Assembly: GCA_025093555.1 (NCBI GenBank)
Contig: JAIWNF010000008.1
Span: 682,001 to 746,000, forward strand
DNA: 64,000 bases
Source of the DNA: Circinella umbellata
Lineage: Eukaryota > Mucoromycota > Mucoromycetes > Mucorales > Lichtheimiaceae
Reading direction: 5' to 3'
Shown here one piece after another: positions 36,034-47,210 of this stretch (positions are counted from its first letter, which is position 1; each line of letters opens with the position of its first letter). The translations under genes were made by a program, and so were the position numbers. The notes under the pieces were generated by a model. It had not been told where the DNA came from. It ran no database searches and saw only the letters and a list, made by a program, of their open reading frames with translations.

Positions 36034-36864
36034 TTAAATTGAAGAAGGTTGGGTATGGAAGAAGGGCAATCGACCACCTGCTTGTTTTTCACGAATCATT
36101 TGAAGAATATGTCGCATACCTTTTCGTGCCTAATGAATAGTATATATTAGTTTCTTATATTATATACAAACTATATTTATCTATCTATCTATCTTACCTT
36201 GGAAGCATTAGCAGCAAAATTACTTTGACCAAACATTTCAATTTTACCTGTCATTCCCCAACCAAAACGTGAAACAATACAAGCTTCTGATTTACAAATG
36301 GTTGTATTTTCACCTTGTTTTCCAGATTGAAAAGTTTGTGTTTCAATAATTTGCATAATTCGAACATGATTCAAGTTTTTAGTACGTGTTATCATCGTCA
36401 TTGTTTTTGGATCCACTTCTGATTCTTCAATGACAAACGCTTCTGAATTTTTCAAAAACTAAAGTTGTTTTTAAAGTAAGTTTTGTTTTCTGAGGTATCA
36501 TAATAATAATTAATTCAACTTACAGTTTTTGGAAACCATTTAGGTGCTTTTCCTTTTTTAAGTACAAGTCGTGTTGTTCTTAATACACCTTTTTCATCAA
36601 CATAACGATCTAATACATCCACTGCTAATACTATATATACATATTTATATATATATATTAGTTTTTAAAAATAACTTTTTAATTAGTATTTGATATAATT
36701 ACCATGAGAAGCAAAAGGATTAGGATAGCGTAACCAAAATGCTAAAGTAACATTTTGCCATGGGTGACTAAAAATAAAATAATAATTAGAAATTTATTTA
36801 TTTTTATAAAATAATGTTGAAAAACTTACTCATAACTAAAACTGTGTTGATAAAACTTGACCAT
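36034..36864 (-). CDS. PRELI/UPS (MSF1) family mitochondrial phospholipid transfer protein (187 aa, 5 exons)
   Basis: Intermembrane-space lipid carriers of this family (yeast Ups1-3, human PRELI/SLMO) move phosphatidic acid or phosphatidylserine with Mdm35. Exons: 36864..36830, 36767..36703, 36630..36524, 36458..36198, 36129..36034 (564 nt). The start MVKFYQHSFSYDHPWQNVTL is the conserved N-terminus. WLRYPNPFASHVLAVDVLDR, RLVLKKGKAPKWFPK, ESEVDPKTMTMITRTKNLNH and a C-terminal helix (GMRHILQMIREKQAG) complete the domain. Length fits the family. It is convergent with sulfite oxidase, with only about 290 bp between stop codons. Confidence 0.93.
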
Positions 36865-38449
36865 GGCTTTTTTTTTCAACCCTCTCTCACACTCTTTTTT
36901 TTTTCTCTTTTTATTTAAGACAAATAAAACTTTTCTTTTGCTCAATTAGTTTCAATTTCGTTATAAAAAAAAAAAAAAAAAGAAAAAATATTTTTTCAAG
37001 TGGAGAGAGCTTTTTCTTTAATATATATAGAAAAATAGAAAAAAAAAAGAGAGAAGAGATCAAAAAAAGCTTAGTGGCGTGATATAGAAAGTGAATAATA
37101 ATAATAAAAAAAGCTTACCGAATTACCCTAAATGGATTTACTTTTTAGGTAACCCGTTTTGTGACTCTTTTTTTTTTAGCGCGGGGGTGGGTTCTTTCTC
37201 TGCAACATGTGAACTTTTTTTATTTTTTAAAAAGGGTTTAGCTTTTTTTTTTCAATGATGAAATGCTACTTTATGACGACAAGGGGGAAAGGTTTGTCCT
37301 ACCATAAAAAAAAAAGAACACTCTTCTTGATGTCAAAATGCATAAAAATCACTCTCAAAACTCTTCTTTTTTTTAATATCATCATTCAATCTCATGAAGC
37401 ATTTTTTTTTATATGTTCAAAAAGTGTTATTTTTAATCCTTGTTTAAAAATAACAAAAGAAATATTTAATAATGATCTTTTTTAAATAAAAAGTTTCCAG
37501 ATTAGAAAGGAGCCAAAGCGAATTTTATTGGGTAATTAGAACCAGAAAAAATTCTGTCGCTAATGCTACAGTTCTCTTAATTAGTAGACATTTTTGCATT
37601 AGCTTGAACTCAAAACAAATCATGAGTTGGTTCATATAAAGGTGACTTGTTGATATCACATACTCTTTATTTAATATAGTCACTTTGTGAATTATGTAGA
37701 ATAATCCTCCCCCCCCCGCACATTACTGGTATTGCATTTTTTAATAAAGAATTTTACCTCAATTTGGGTTTCAAATGTCAGAACACCCAACTCTCTACTT
37801 GAGAATTGATAACGAAAAACCAAAGATCGTACTACTATGTCACTTTGCCTCAATTGTAAAGAATAAGTAAATTATTAACAAATAACATTCTACGTATTAC
37901 ATGATTGATATTAAAACGTTTGCTCTTTTTTTGTATTTTATTTTATTTCCCAAATTTTAAATAGTTATAGAGGTCGCAGCATCTTTAATATAAACAGAGA
38001 TGGGGAAAGTAAAAAAAAAATTGTGGTTTTTCCTTAGGCTTATGAAGCTGGAAGCTAGTTCATGTTTCCAGAATGCGCACAGCGATCAATTGGAATGGGC
38101 CACGGACCTAAGAAAAGTTAAAAGATCTTTTATGGATAGAATTAGGGGGTGACGGTTATCAAAAATCCAAAAAATTGATTTTGGGAAATCGACATCGATT
38201 TTGTTGCTTTTCGTCGATTTCATTTTTTTTTTTTTTTTTTTGAAAAACCCCTTCTAATGAATGGAGAAAGTATCTATTAGCCACGAAATATTGAAACAGT
38301 TTCTAATGTTCATCGTATACAACTATGTATATAATTTCACTAGCTCTCGAAAAAGGGGTTCTTATCATATGTGAATGACATGATTGTTTATCAACTCTTG
38401 AACGACGATTGTTCTGGACATTCTTTGCTTCAATTGCGAATTGCCTGCC
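36865..38449. other. Intergenic region, nothing recognised
   Basis: About 1.6 kb of AT- and homopolymer-rich DNA. A short imperfect inverted repeat is present at about 38030-38120 (TTTTCCTTAGG ... CCTAAGAAAA). No supportable gene. Confidence 0.45.
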
Positions 38450-38665
38450 TGTCCCCTCCCACAGCCATTTTGCTGGTGCTATTTAGCATCAGGTAAATAG
38501 CAACGAAGCCCATGACAACGGTAACCAAGAAACAGATAAAGTGCTTGTTGATCCACTGAATGATATTGAAATACAATAAAGATCCAGATAATGGAATCAT
38601 TGCTACAATGAAAAGATGGATATCAACTGTACTCTTCGACGATTTGGTAATTTTCAAGCTTACTC
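38450..38665 (+). pseudogene. Broken copy of the 3' end of the 501-aa gene
   Basis: Plus-strand frames read HDNGNQETDKVLVDPLNDIE and, after a frameshift, DNGIIATMKRWISTV. The intact gene at 42986-44918 ends with HDNDHEGTEEVFVDSLENN and ENGIIGTMKEWVSTTFRRF. Frameshifts and a changed stop show it is dead. It marks the outer limit of the inverted duplication. Confidence 0.7.
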
Positions 38666-39424
38666 GATTCAAAGAAAAAAAAACGAGTAAAGACTATAAA
38701 CGTTGTCCACTTCCTATCCCTTCATCCATATATATATATATATATATATAGGATCCCCGTTAATTGAATATCCGTAGATTCAGGTAGAAAGAAAAAGAAG
38801 TAGCATAGACTAGCCCTCCTTTTTTTTTTCTTGGACACTAATATTTCAAGTAATAAGTTTTTTAATGAAGATGATCTAGTCCTTCGTGTAATCTAATACA
38901 AATATCTAGTATTATTCCGCCCATTGTTATTCAAAACAAATAGATTTAATATTATCATACCACGCGGATGGAAAGCTGTTTTTTAATAATATAAATTTTT
39001 GGTTGATCATAATGTCTTATATCAATTATTTTCTCTCTCTCCCCCCTGCCCTGCCTTTCTCCCCCCCTGTTTTTTTGTAAATTTAGATGCTAGGTAAAAA
39101 TAAATAAAAATCAATTAAAATAAAATAGAATGGAATAGAATAGACAAAGTCAAATACTATAAATGGATATTTAAGGAGGGGGCAAGGAAAAAGAAAGAAG
39201 GAGGAAACAGACTAATATTATATACAAAAGACCGGAGTATGGGAAGTGGAAAGGAATAGGGCTTTTTTTATTATGATATAGAAATTCTCCCTATTGAAAA
39301 TAACAATTTAACTAAACAACAGTTTATAAAAAAAAAGAAAAAACTTTAATATAAAAAGGGAAACTCATATTTCGATCATTTATTCCTTCATCTTTCTTTT
39401 GTATTCAAAAACCTCCCTCCAAGA

Positions 39425-39604
39425 ATGTATTACCGTCACCTCACAATTACTTTGACAGCTCTCATTATCATGTCATTATCAATTTTAGCAGTATCTGCTG
39501 GTACTCAAAAAGAAACAAGAATAAAACCATCATTAAAGAAACGTCTACCATTAGAACGAACACCTTATGCAGATAGAACTATTACACGTCGTCAACAAAA
39601 ATAA
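39425..39604 (+). CDS. Predicted small secreted basic peptide, 59 aa (left copy)
   Basis: Single-exon ATG frame. Residues 1-25 form a classical signal peptide (MYYRHLTITLTALIIMSLSI, then LAVSA as cleavage context). The predicted mature part, about 34 aa, is strongly basic, with 6 Lys and 6-7 Arg, and contains an internal KKR site suitable for Kex2-type processing. Cutting there would release a peptide of about 19 aa. There are no cysteines, so it is not a disulfide-rich defensin type. An identical protein is encoded by the facing copy at 41716-41895. The only nucleotide difference is a synonymous CCA/CCG, whereas flanking duplicated DNA shows several per 200 bp. I know no family for it. Confidence 0.6.
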   Translation: MYYRHLTITLTALIIMSLSILAVSAGTQKETRIKPSLKKRLPLERTPYADRTITRRQQK

Positions 39605-39964
39605 AGATATACTCTTTGGCCGTTATCAAAAAGAAAAAAAGTCGAATTCAACTTTCAAAAAAAGAAGTACGACACGTTGTAAAGTTTTTTAAATATAATC
39701 CATAATGAATAAGTATGTTATAAGATATAGAAATAAAAATACGTAAGAGTGTTTACGAGGAAGGTGGGAGAGAGAGTAATACTTGAATATTTAAAACATA
39801 ATACTAACCTATTATTCACTTATTAGGGAACAAAAAAGAACCCTTGTTTTTTTGTTTTGTTATTGTTATTGTTTGACATTGATAACAATAGAATTCAATG
39901 ATAATTATTTTTCTGTTTAATATTTTGAATAAAAAAAATCAAATAATATATATATATATACCAT

Positions 39965-40315
39965 ATGATGAGAATGACTACGAGCGCACCAATTTTGAAC
40001 CGGTATCATATAGTAACATGGCGCATCCTTTGCCATTTTAATTATTTGGTTCTAAATCTTCACAGTGTGCTAATGTGTCTTTTTTCTATTCTAAGTTATA
40101 TTATTCATCATTTTCTTTCTTCTTCTTTTGTTCTTGTTTTGCTTTATCTCTGTCAATACGTAGTTGGAAAACTACTGATAGCTTTTTTACAAGTTATGAC
40201 TTATTCTTCAATTATAAAGGGGAAAAAAAGATCCAACCGGAGAGTTTTTAATTCTTACAAATTAGTAAAAACGTCTACTTTTCACAGGCTTATTTTGGAT
40301 AGAAACATCAACTAG
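39965..40315 (+). other. Open frame of 116 codons in the left arm, doubtful
   Basis: Begins with an ATG-ATG-AGA context and runs 116 codons with hydrophobic segments. In the right arm the corresponding sequence (about 41020-41365, minus) is interrupted by a stop and indels after about 45 codons. That lack of conservation, compared with the neighbouring 59-aa frame, argues against a real protein. Confidence 0.2.
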
Positions 40316-40847
40316 TATGCGCTTTATAAACAGATGAGATTAATAAATAATAGTAGACTAGCTAGAAAGAGCTGGCAATGATAGTCTGGTAGGAATGATA
40401 TTAAAGCAAATAGCAAAAGTAGTGTAACCAAGATACATGGGGTCAGTTTGTAACATAGAAATATAAATTAATATGACACAAACATAAAAAGTCGTTCTGT
40501 AAATTTGGTGGTAAAAAAAAAAGATCTTTTTGCTTGTTGAATATACCTTTTTCTCTTTCGAACAAGCGGCTAGTTATTATTTAAAGAAAAGTAAAGTACT
40601 CATTTATTTATCTTTTGAAAAATAAAAACATCTTTTTTAATTTTTTCTCAGAATAACGCAAAAAAATTTTAACCAGTGTTTTTACGTATTTATTTTATTT
40701 AGACTTCAAATGGCTGTTTTGGCAGTTGTTGCTATGAATGCGTCGTTATTGTCATGCGTCATAAAAAGTTTAATATTGTAAGGGGAATTTTTATTTTTGA
40801 ATGATGGGAGTCATGTAGTTATAATAATGACAATTTCACAGGACTAC

Positions 40848-42822
40848 TTTTTATTTTTGTGTCATATTAATTTATATTTCTATGTTACAAACTGACCCCA
40901 TGTATCTTGGTTACAATACTTTTGCTATTTGCTTTAATATCATTCCTACTAGACTATCATTGCCAGCTCTTTCTAGCTAGTCTACTATTATTTATTAATC
41001 TCACCTGTTTATAAAGCGCATACTAGTCGATGTTTCTATCCAAAATAAGGCTGTGAAAAGTAGACGTTTTTACTAATTTGTTAGAATTAAAAACTCCCCG
41101 GTGGGATCTTTTTTTTTCCCTTTATAATTGAAGAATACGTAAGTCGTAACTTGTAAAAAAGCTATCAGTAGTTTTCCAACTACGTATTGATGAAGATAAA
41201 GCAAAACAAGAAGAAAGAAAATGATGAATAATATAGTTTAGAATAGAAAAAGAGCCATTAGCACATTGTGAAGATTTAGAACCAAATAATTAAAATGGCA
41301 AAGGATGCGCCATGTTACTATATGATACTGGTTCAAAATTGGTGCGCTAGTAGTCATTTTCATCATATGGTATATATATATATTATTTGATTTTTTTATT
41401 CAAAATATTAAACAGAAAAATAATTATCATTGAATTCTATTGTTATCAATGTCAAACAATAACAATAACAAAACAAAAAAATAAGGGTTCTTTTTTGTTC
41501 CCTAATAAGTGAATAATAGGTTAGTATTATGTTTTAAATATTCAAGTATTACTCTCTCTCCCACCCTCCTCGTAAACACTCTTATTTTTATTTCTATATC
41601 TTATAACATACTTATTCATTATGGATTATATTTAAAAAACTTTACAACGTGTCGTACTTCTTTTTTTGAAAGTTGAATTCGACTTTTTTTTTGATAACGG
41701 CCAAAGAGTATATCTTTATTTTTGTTGACGACGTGTAATAGTTCTATCTGCATAAGGTGTTCGTTCTAATGGTAGACGTTTCTTTAATGACGGTTTTATT
41801 CTTGTTTCTTTTTGAGTACCAGCAGATACTGCTAAAATTGATAATGACATGATAATGAGAGCTGTCAAAGTAATTGTGAGGTGACGGTAATACATTCTTG
41901 GAGGGAGGTTTTTGAATACAAAAGAAAGATGAAGGAATAAATGATCGAAATATGAGTTTCCCTTTTTATATTAAAGTTTTTTCTCTTATAAACTGTTGTT
42001 TAGTTAAATTGTTATTTTCAATAGGGAGAATTTCTATATCATAATAAAAAAAGACCCTATTCCTTTCCACTTCCCATACTCCGGTCTTTTGTATATTATA
42101 TTAGTCTATTTCCTCCTTCTTTCTTTTTCCTTGCCCCCTCCTTAAATATCCATTTATAGTATTTGACTTTGTCTATTCTATTCTATTAAATGACTTGTAT
42201 TTTTTATTTTTACCTATCATCTAAATATATAAAAAAAAGGAGGGAGGGGAAAAGGCAGGGGGGGGGAGGAAATATAAAAATTGATATAAAACATTATGAT
42301 CAACCAAAGGTTTATATTATAAAAAAAAGTTTTCCGTCCGCGTGGTATGATAATATCAAATCTATTTGCTTTGAATAACAATGGGCGGAACAATATTAGA
42401 TATTTGCATTGGATTACGTACATGGAGGACTAGACCATTTTCATTATAAAGCTTATTACTTGAAATATTAGTGCCCAAAGAAAAAAAAGGAGGCCCTAAT
42501 CTATCCGACTTTTTTTTTTCTTTCTACCTGAGTGTACAATTGTTTCATTTAATAATCAACCTTTTCACCAAAAAAAAAAAAAATCTAACCAAATAAAAAT
42601 ATGCAAATGAATGCAGATTAATTTATTTTACGTATTGCGCTTTTTTTTTGCGCCGCATAAATGTGATAGATGAAAAAATAAAATACTACGTACAACAAAT
42701 ATTTATTTACGATTCGTGATATATATATACTTTAAGAGTTCATATAAAAAAAGACTAAAAGAGAAACTGAGAATATGTGATATTTACTAATTACTACCTA
42801 CAATTGAAAAAAAAAGAGTTTC

Positions 42823-42860
<38 letters not shown>

Positions 42861-43165
42861 AGATAATGGGGATAGGGGGGAGTGGAAGGGAAGAGACAGG
42901 AAGGAGGTTAAAAGGTGGACAACGTTTATAGTAAAAGAAAAGAAAAAAACATTGTCTTCACTCGTTTTTTTTAAATTGGGTAAACTTAAAAGTTACCAAA
43001 TCGTCGAAAAGTAGTTGATACCCATTCCTTCATTGTACCAATGATTCCATTTTCTGATTCTTGTTGATTTTTATTATTCTCCAATGAATCTACAAACACT
43101 TCTTCCGTTCCCTCGTGATCATTGTCATGGTTACCTGTACCAATCAACCTGGTATTATCACTCAC
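40848..43165. repeat. Right arm of inverted duplication
   Basis: Mirror of 38450-40492, separated from it by a spacer of about 355 bp (40493-40847). It contains the second copy of the secreted-peptide gene and overlaps the last 180 or so nucleotides of the intact 501-aa gene. Confidence 0.85.
41716..41895 (-). CDS. Predicted small secreted basic peptide, 59 aa (right copy)
   Basis: Minus-strand copy with 100% identical protein to 39425-39604: signal peptide, basic mature region, internal KKR. It lies downstream of, and on the same strand as, the 501-aa gene (about 1.1 kb beyond its stop). In this arm the ancestral order gene-then-peptide is intact, which suggests the right arm is the parent copy. 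The two peptide genes are convergent with about 2.1 kb between their stops. Confidence 0.6.
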   Translation of the reverse strand: MYYRHLTITLTALIIMSLSILAVSAGTQKETRIKPSLKKRLPLERTPYADRTITRRQQK

Positions 43166-44414
43166 TTTACTATCACCAATACCAATACCACCACCATTAT
43201 TATCATTATTATCATAATAAGCAACAGCAGGAGTAGGAATAGTAGTAGTTACTATTTGTGGAGACATCATTGAATGAATCGATGAAGATCCTGCAACAGT
43301 TCCACGTGCTGTTGTACGCACATGTGGCTGTTGTTGTTCTTGTTGTCCTTGCTGATGCTTATGATGATAACTATCCAATCCCCTTCTTCCTCCCCTATTT
43401 ACTTGTTTAATATCATTTTCAACATTCATTTCAACTAGTTCATAAGATGATAATAATGATTGTTGTGGTGGTAATTGTAATGGTATAGTAGGTGGTTGAT
43501 TAGTATGAATCATTTGATGACGATGTACAATTCTTGGATTGGGCTGTGATTGTGATGACAGCCTTGGTATACCAAATCGATACATTTCTCTTTGGGATCG
43601 AACCATATCATTATTATTACTACTACCATGATTGGGATTATTTTTGATTAAATGAGCAGACTGTAATGGAGCTGGTAATTGATGATGAAATGGAATCGTG
43701 GTTATCACATGGTTATTATTACGGTTATCATTACTATTCATCATCAGAGGCTGTTGCATTTGATTTTGTACTACAGGTAGCTGATACATATCCTCGTTTT
43801 GTAAATTACTTTGAATTGATCCTCTTTTGCCTTGACCTGGACGACTTTTTCTATCAAGGCCTCGTTGGGAAAGACTTTTTTTAAAGAAAAGATAAATAGT
43901 GATTAATATATATATATATATATGATGAATAAAATAAAAATGTTTACGTACTATAGATCACGTTCTTCTGCTGCAAGACTGCGTGCTTTATTGAGATAAT
44001 ATCTTTCCTTTTCATCAATTCGAATATGCTAATTTTATAAATTATTAGTTAATATTATTCTTTGAAATAAAATAGAAAAAAAAAGGTTATTATTTACTTA
44101 CACGTTTAGAATTAACTGATAAGTTTTTTTGACTAATTATTGTCGAAATTTCTTCCTTCACTGGCTTGATTAAATGTTCATCTTTAAACCTTATTTCAGA
44201 TAAACCATTTAAAACTATAAATGAAAATGAAAATAGTTATAAATAAAGTAGCGTATTTTTTCTTTCTTTTTGTTACTCACAATTAAACATAACGGGGCCG
44301 TTGGTTATAATAGTAACCGATTGATTTTCTGGACATACTTTGAATAGTTGAACTAAACTCTAAATATAAGAATAATATTATTGTTATTTTGAATCTCTAC
44401 AAAATTGTGGTCAC

Positions 44415-44447
<33 letters not shown>

Positions 44448-44918
44448 ATTTATTTTACCTTTAGTTGGTAAAGATATGCAGAACGAGAGAGACCACCTTC
44501 AATACCTCGAATAGAAGGAATATCACCAGCTATAGAAGTGAATCCATAACCTGAAAAGTATTTTATCGGACCTGAACGATCTAAACGTCTATAGGCTGTT
44601 GCAAATGCCACAACATTGGTATTTGTTTGAATCTATTTTTTTTTTTTAAAAAAAGAAAAGAAAAAGACATGGAGCCAATATATAAAATATTATTAGGGTT
44701 TTTATTTTCTTATATTTTTCCCCCATTGAAAAAAGAGTGCTTACGTTTAATCTTTCGTGAGTTGCTTGTAAATCTTCAAGTTTTTCTTTCTGTCGTATTT
44801 GTTTTAGTACTTTTTTACTTTGCTTTTCATTTTTTACAACATTTTTTGGAATATTTTTAACATTAGCTTCTTTCGAAGGTTGTTTTCCCTTTCTTGTACG
44901 TGGTCGTGTGCGACCCAT
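42986..44918 (-). CDS. Unrecognised 501-aa protein with possible RNase H-like fold (6 exons)
   Basis: Exons: 44918..44745, 44632..44459, 44359..44281, 44214..44102, 44028..43952, 43874..42986 (1506 nt, in frame). The N-terminus is very basic (MGRTRPRTRKGKQPSKEANV), nuclear or nucleolar in style. The folded part (about 58-145) includes VVAFATAYRRLDRSGPIKYF, GDIPSIRGIEGGLSRSAYLY and SLVQLFKVCPENQSVTIITN. The alternation of strands with a central GG and a final T-I-I-T-N strand is reminiscent of RNase H-like folds, but key acidic residues are not obvious. A charged helix (HIRIDEKERYYLNKARSLAA) follows. The last 270 residues are disordered and rich in Asn, Gln and His. Function unknown. Confidence 0.7.
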
Positions 44919-45189
44919 TGTTTTTTTTAAAGAATTTATTAATGTCAAAAGATGGTGGGTTAAAAAAAAAAGGAGGATTTCTTTCAAAGAGACTCTTGGA
45001 CTAATTTTTTTTAAATGCAGATTTTATTACTGGTAAACAGCAGGATTATAACTCAAACTGATTAGAAAATGTATAACGGAATCGATTTTGTACAAATCTT
45101 TCAAGTCTTTTATTATATAGAAAATAATAAGATAATAATAATAAAAAAAAAAGGTAATTATTTCCTACTCTTATTAAAACAACCAAATA

Positions 45190-45870
45190 TAACAATTATA
45201 TTATTTCATCCAGTATACACACTGATCCTGATAAAACCAAAGCTATTTAAGAAACGCCCATTCCAATCACCCGAAAACAATTACAAAGTTTTCTCAGTTG
45301 CTGTAACTACTTTAGAAAATATATAATCCTTTATTCTCAAGAGCTCGACTATTGACAAAGATGTCAGGCATTGATCCACCACCTTGGGGAGAAGCGGAAA
45401 CAAAAGCATTCGATGATACAAAATTGGCGTTGATACGTACAAGCGCCCGTATTTCACGATCTGACTACAACAAAGACCTTTACTTAATCACAGATAAAAG
45501 CAAATTTGGCTTAAGAGGTACGCTCAATCAACTCTCTGATGATTGAAAAAAAGAAAACTGTAATATGATATCTATCCTGTTCCGCTACTAAAGGAGAAGA
45601 ATCATTATCCGCTACAGAACTAGAATGGGCAGCATTAGTATATTGCGTACAGTAAACGCGTCATTATCTCTCAGGAAAAAAGAAATTTTATATTTTTACA
45701 GACCATCAACCTTTAACAGGCTACTTTAAAGAAAAACAACCCATTGGAAGACATGCAAGAGCCATAGTATTTTGAGCGAATACAATTTTGAAATTCATTA
45801 CAGCAGTGGCCACATCACCGATGACTACTATAACAAAATTGTTGGTGTTTATTATCCAATTATGCAACTT
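45190..45870 (+). pseudogene. Ty3/gypsy-like retrotransposon pol fragment (RT end and RNase H)
   Basis: Degenerate plus-strand match to the RT C-terminus and RNase H of Ty3/gypsy elements, scattered over frames. It reads ITRKQLQSFLSCCNYFRKYI, then WGEAETKAFDDTKLAL, DLYLITDKSKFGLRG (RNase H), SATELEWAALVYCV and FTDHQPLTGYFKEKQPIGRH. Stops and frameshifts interrupt it (e.g. after 45543 and near 45655). No LTRs, gag or integrase were found nearby. Confidence 0.85.
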
Positions 45871-45874
45871 TCGC

Positions 45875-46110
45875 CCTCTATTCCCCATACATCAAAATAT
45901 CCAACCCAATGATCATCTAAAACTGAATGTGCCAATTTTTTCCCTGCGTCCTTGATAATTTTCGACAATGGCTTTTGGTCTGTAATATCAGTAATAGGTG
46001 GAAGCATGGTACATCTACGTATATTAAAGTCATGTACTTCTATACAATTTTGACCATTGTATCATAAAGCTCCTTTGCAAGTTTTCGAAAATATATGTTC
46101 ACCATTCAAC
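45875..46110 (-). pseudogene. Decayed protein-coding fragment of unknown family
   Basis: Minus-strand frame reading EVHDFNIRRCTMLPPITDIT and LAHSVLDDHWVGYFDVWGIE to a stop, preceded in a shifted frame by GEHIFSKLAKELYDTMVK. It has coding-like composition but no start and at least one frameshift. It abuts the gypsy fragment and may be a separate remnant. Confidence 0.35.
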
Positions 46111-46458
46111 TTTAATATCACATGTTTTATTTTGAATATTTAGTAATAATATTACGTCTTTTCTTTTGTACTGATATCATTTTTTAGTTATACGTACGTA
46201 CTACAAAAACCAAAAAAGAAAAGGACGGGAGAGGGAGCAGGACGGAAAGACATAATAATCCATTTTAGATCTATAGTATGCTGTATATCCAAAATAAACG
46301 ATGAAAAGCATTAAAATATGTATAAATGATATTGGACCTATCGTTTTTCCCTTCTAGTAATTTCAATCCACTGGTGAGTGCACTTTGTGAGCATCAGTAA
46401 CTTTCTTTAGCTTTTCCCAGTTCCAGATTCAGGTTAGGATACGTAAAAAAAAAAGGGT

Positions 46459-46566
46459 TCACTTTTTTGGTAAAAGATCCCAGGGAGTTTTAGTATCACG
46501 TAGCACAATAACTTCTCGGAACTTTTTATAACTCTTTTTTTTTAATTGTTTTTCTTTGGCTTTCAT
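46459..46566 (-). other. Possible 35-aa ORF or exon, weak
   Basis: ATG at 46566 reading MKAKEKQLKKKSYKKFREVI, then VLRDTKTPWDLLPKK and a stop. Amino-acid use looks coding-like. A further coherent stretch (WEKLKKVTDAHKVHSPVD, stop) lies downstream on the same strand near 46430-46370, but I found no clean splice joining them. It could be a small gene, an exon pair or a remnant. Confidence 0.25.
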
Positions 46567-47210
46567 TATTTAACTAATTGAATTAAAAAAATTAATTTAT
46601 TTTTCATACCTATAATATATTTCTATTTATTAATATCAATAATGAATCAATGATAGTATTTAAAATACTTTCATCCACATATATACAGCACACAAACAAA
46701 AGGGAATGTCTCATAAATGTTACAGATTTATTTAAGGTGTAACGCATAATTGTATTATATAATGTCTTCCCTAAACTTACGTTTTACAATAAGCATGATG
46801 TAAGCAAAAAAATAAAAAAGAAGGTACAGAATTTGTTAAAGAAAGATGACAAATTCCGTTCAGTGCTGTTTTTTTTTCAAAAAAAAATAAAAATCACCAT
46901 AAAAACAGTGATGATATGACTACTATTAATTGTTCGGCATAGATTTTTGTTATCTGTTTGGTTATGCACAAGTTCTTTTTTTTGTAAAAAAAAATGTAGC
47001 ACAAGATATCATTATAAGAAATAGTGGGTTAAAAATAAATATAAAGTAAATGATGGAATGTAAAAAAAAGAGGGGGTATCTATAATAATAATATAAATGA
47101 TAATAAAGCTAATATACAAATGAGGTGAATGAAAGAAAAAATAAATAGAAAGAAAAGAACTACAAGTTATAGAGGGGGGTATGTAAATATCTTAATTGAT
47201 ATTATTATTT
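46567..47210. other. Intergenic region, nothing recognised
   Basis: AT-rich with poly-A and poly-T stretches; downstream of the NRG1-like gene. Confidence 0.5.

Larger units (their letters stand above)
38450..40492. repeat. Left arm of inverted duplication
   Basis: Reverse-complementary to about 40848-43165. Identity is high near the centre (39400-40490, about 96-97% by eye, with few indels) and falls outward to a recognisable but degenerate match around 38450-38760. Position sums drift from 81338 near the centre to about 81620 at the edge, showing accumulated indels, including about 260 bp present only in the right arm (about 42546-42830). Both arms contain TA arrays (38738-38759, 42828-42855). 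Confidence 0.85.

Noticed and set aside
38430..38672. 80-codon minus-strand frame with hydrophobic segments
   Set aside because: Antisense to the decayed copy of the 501-aa gene end and starts with TTG; the homologous plus-strand reading explains the sequence.
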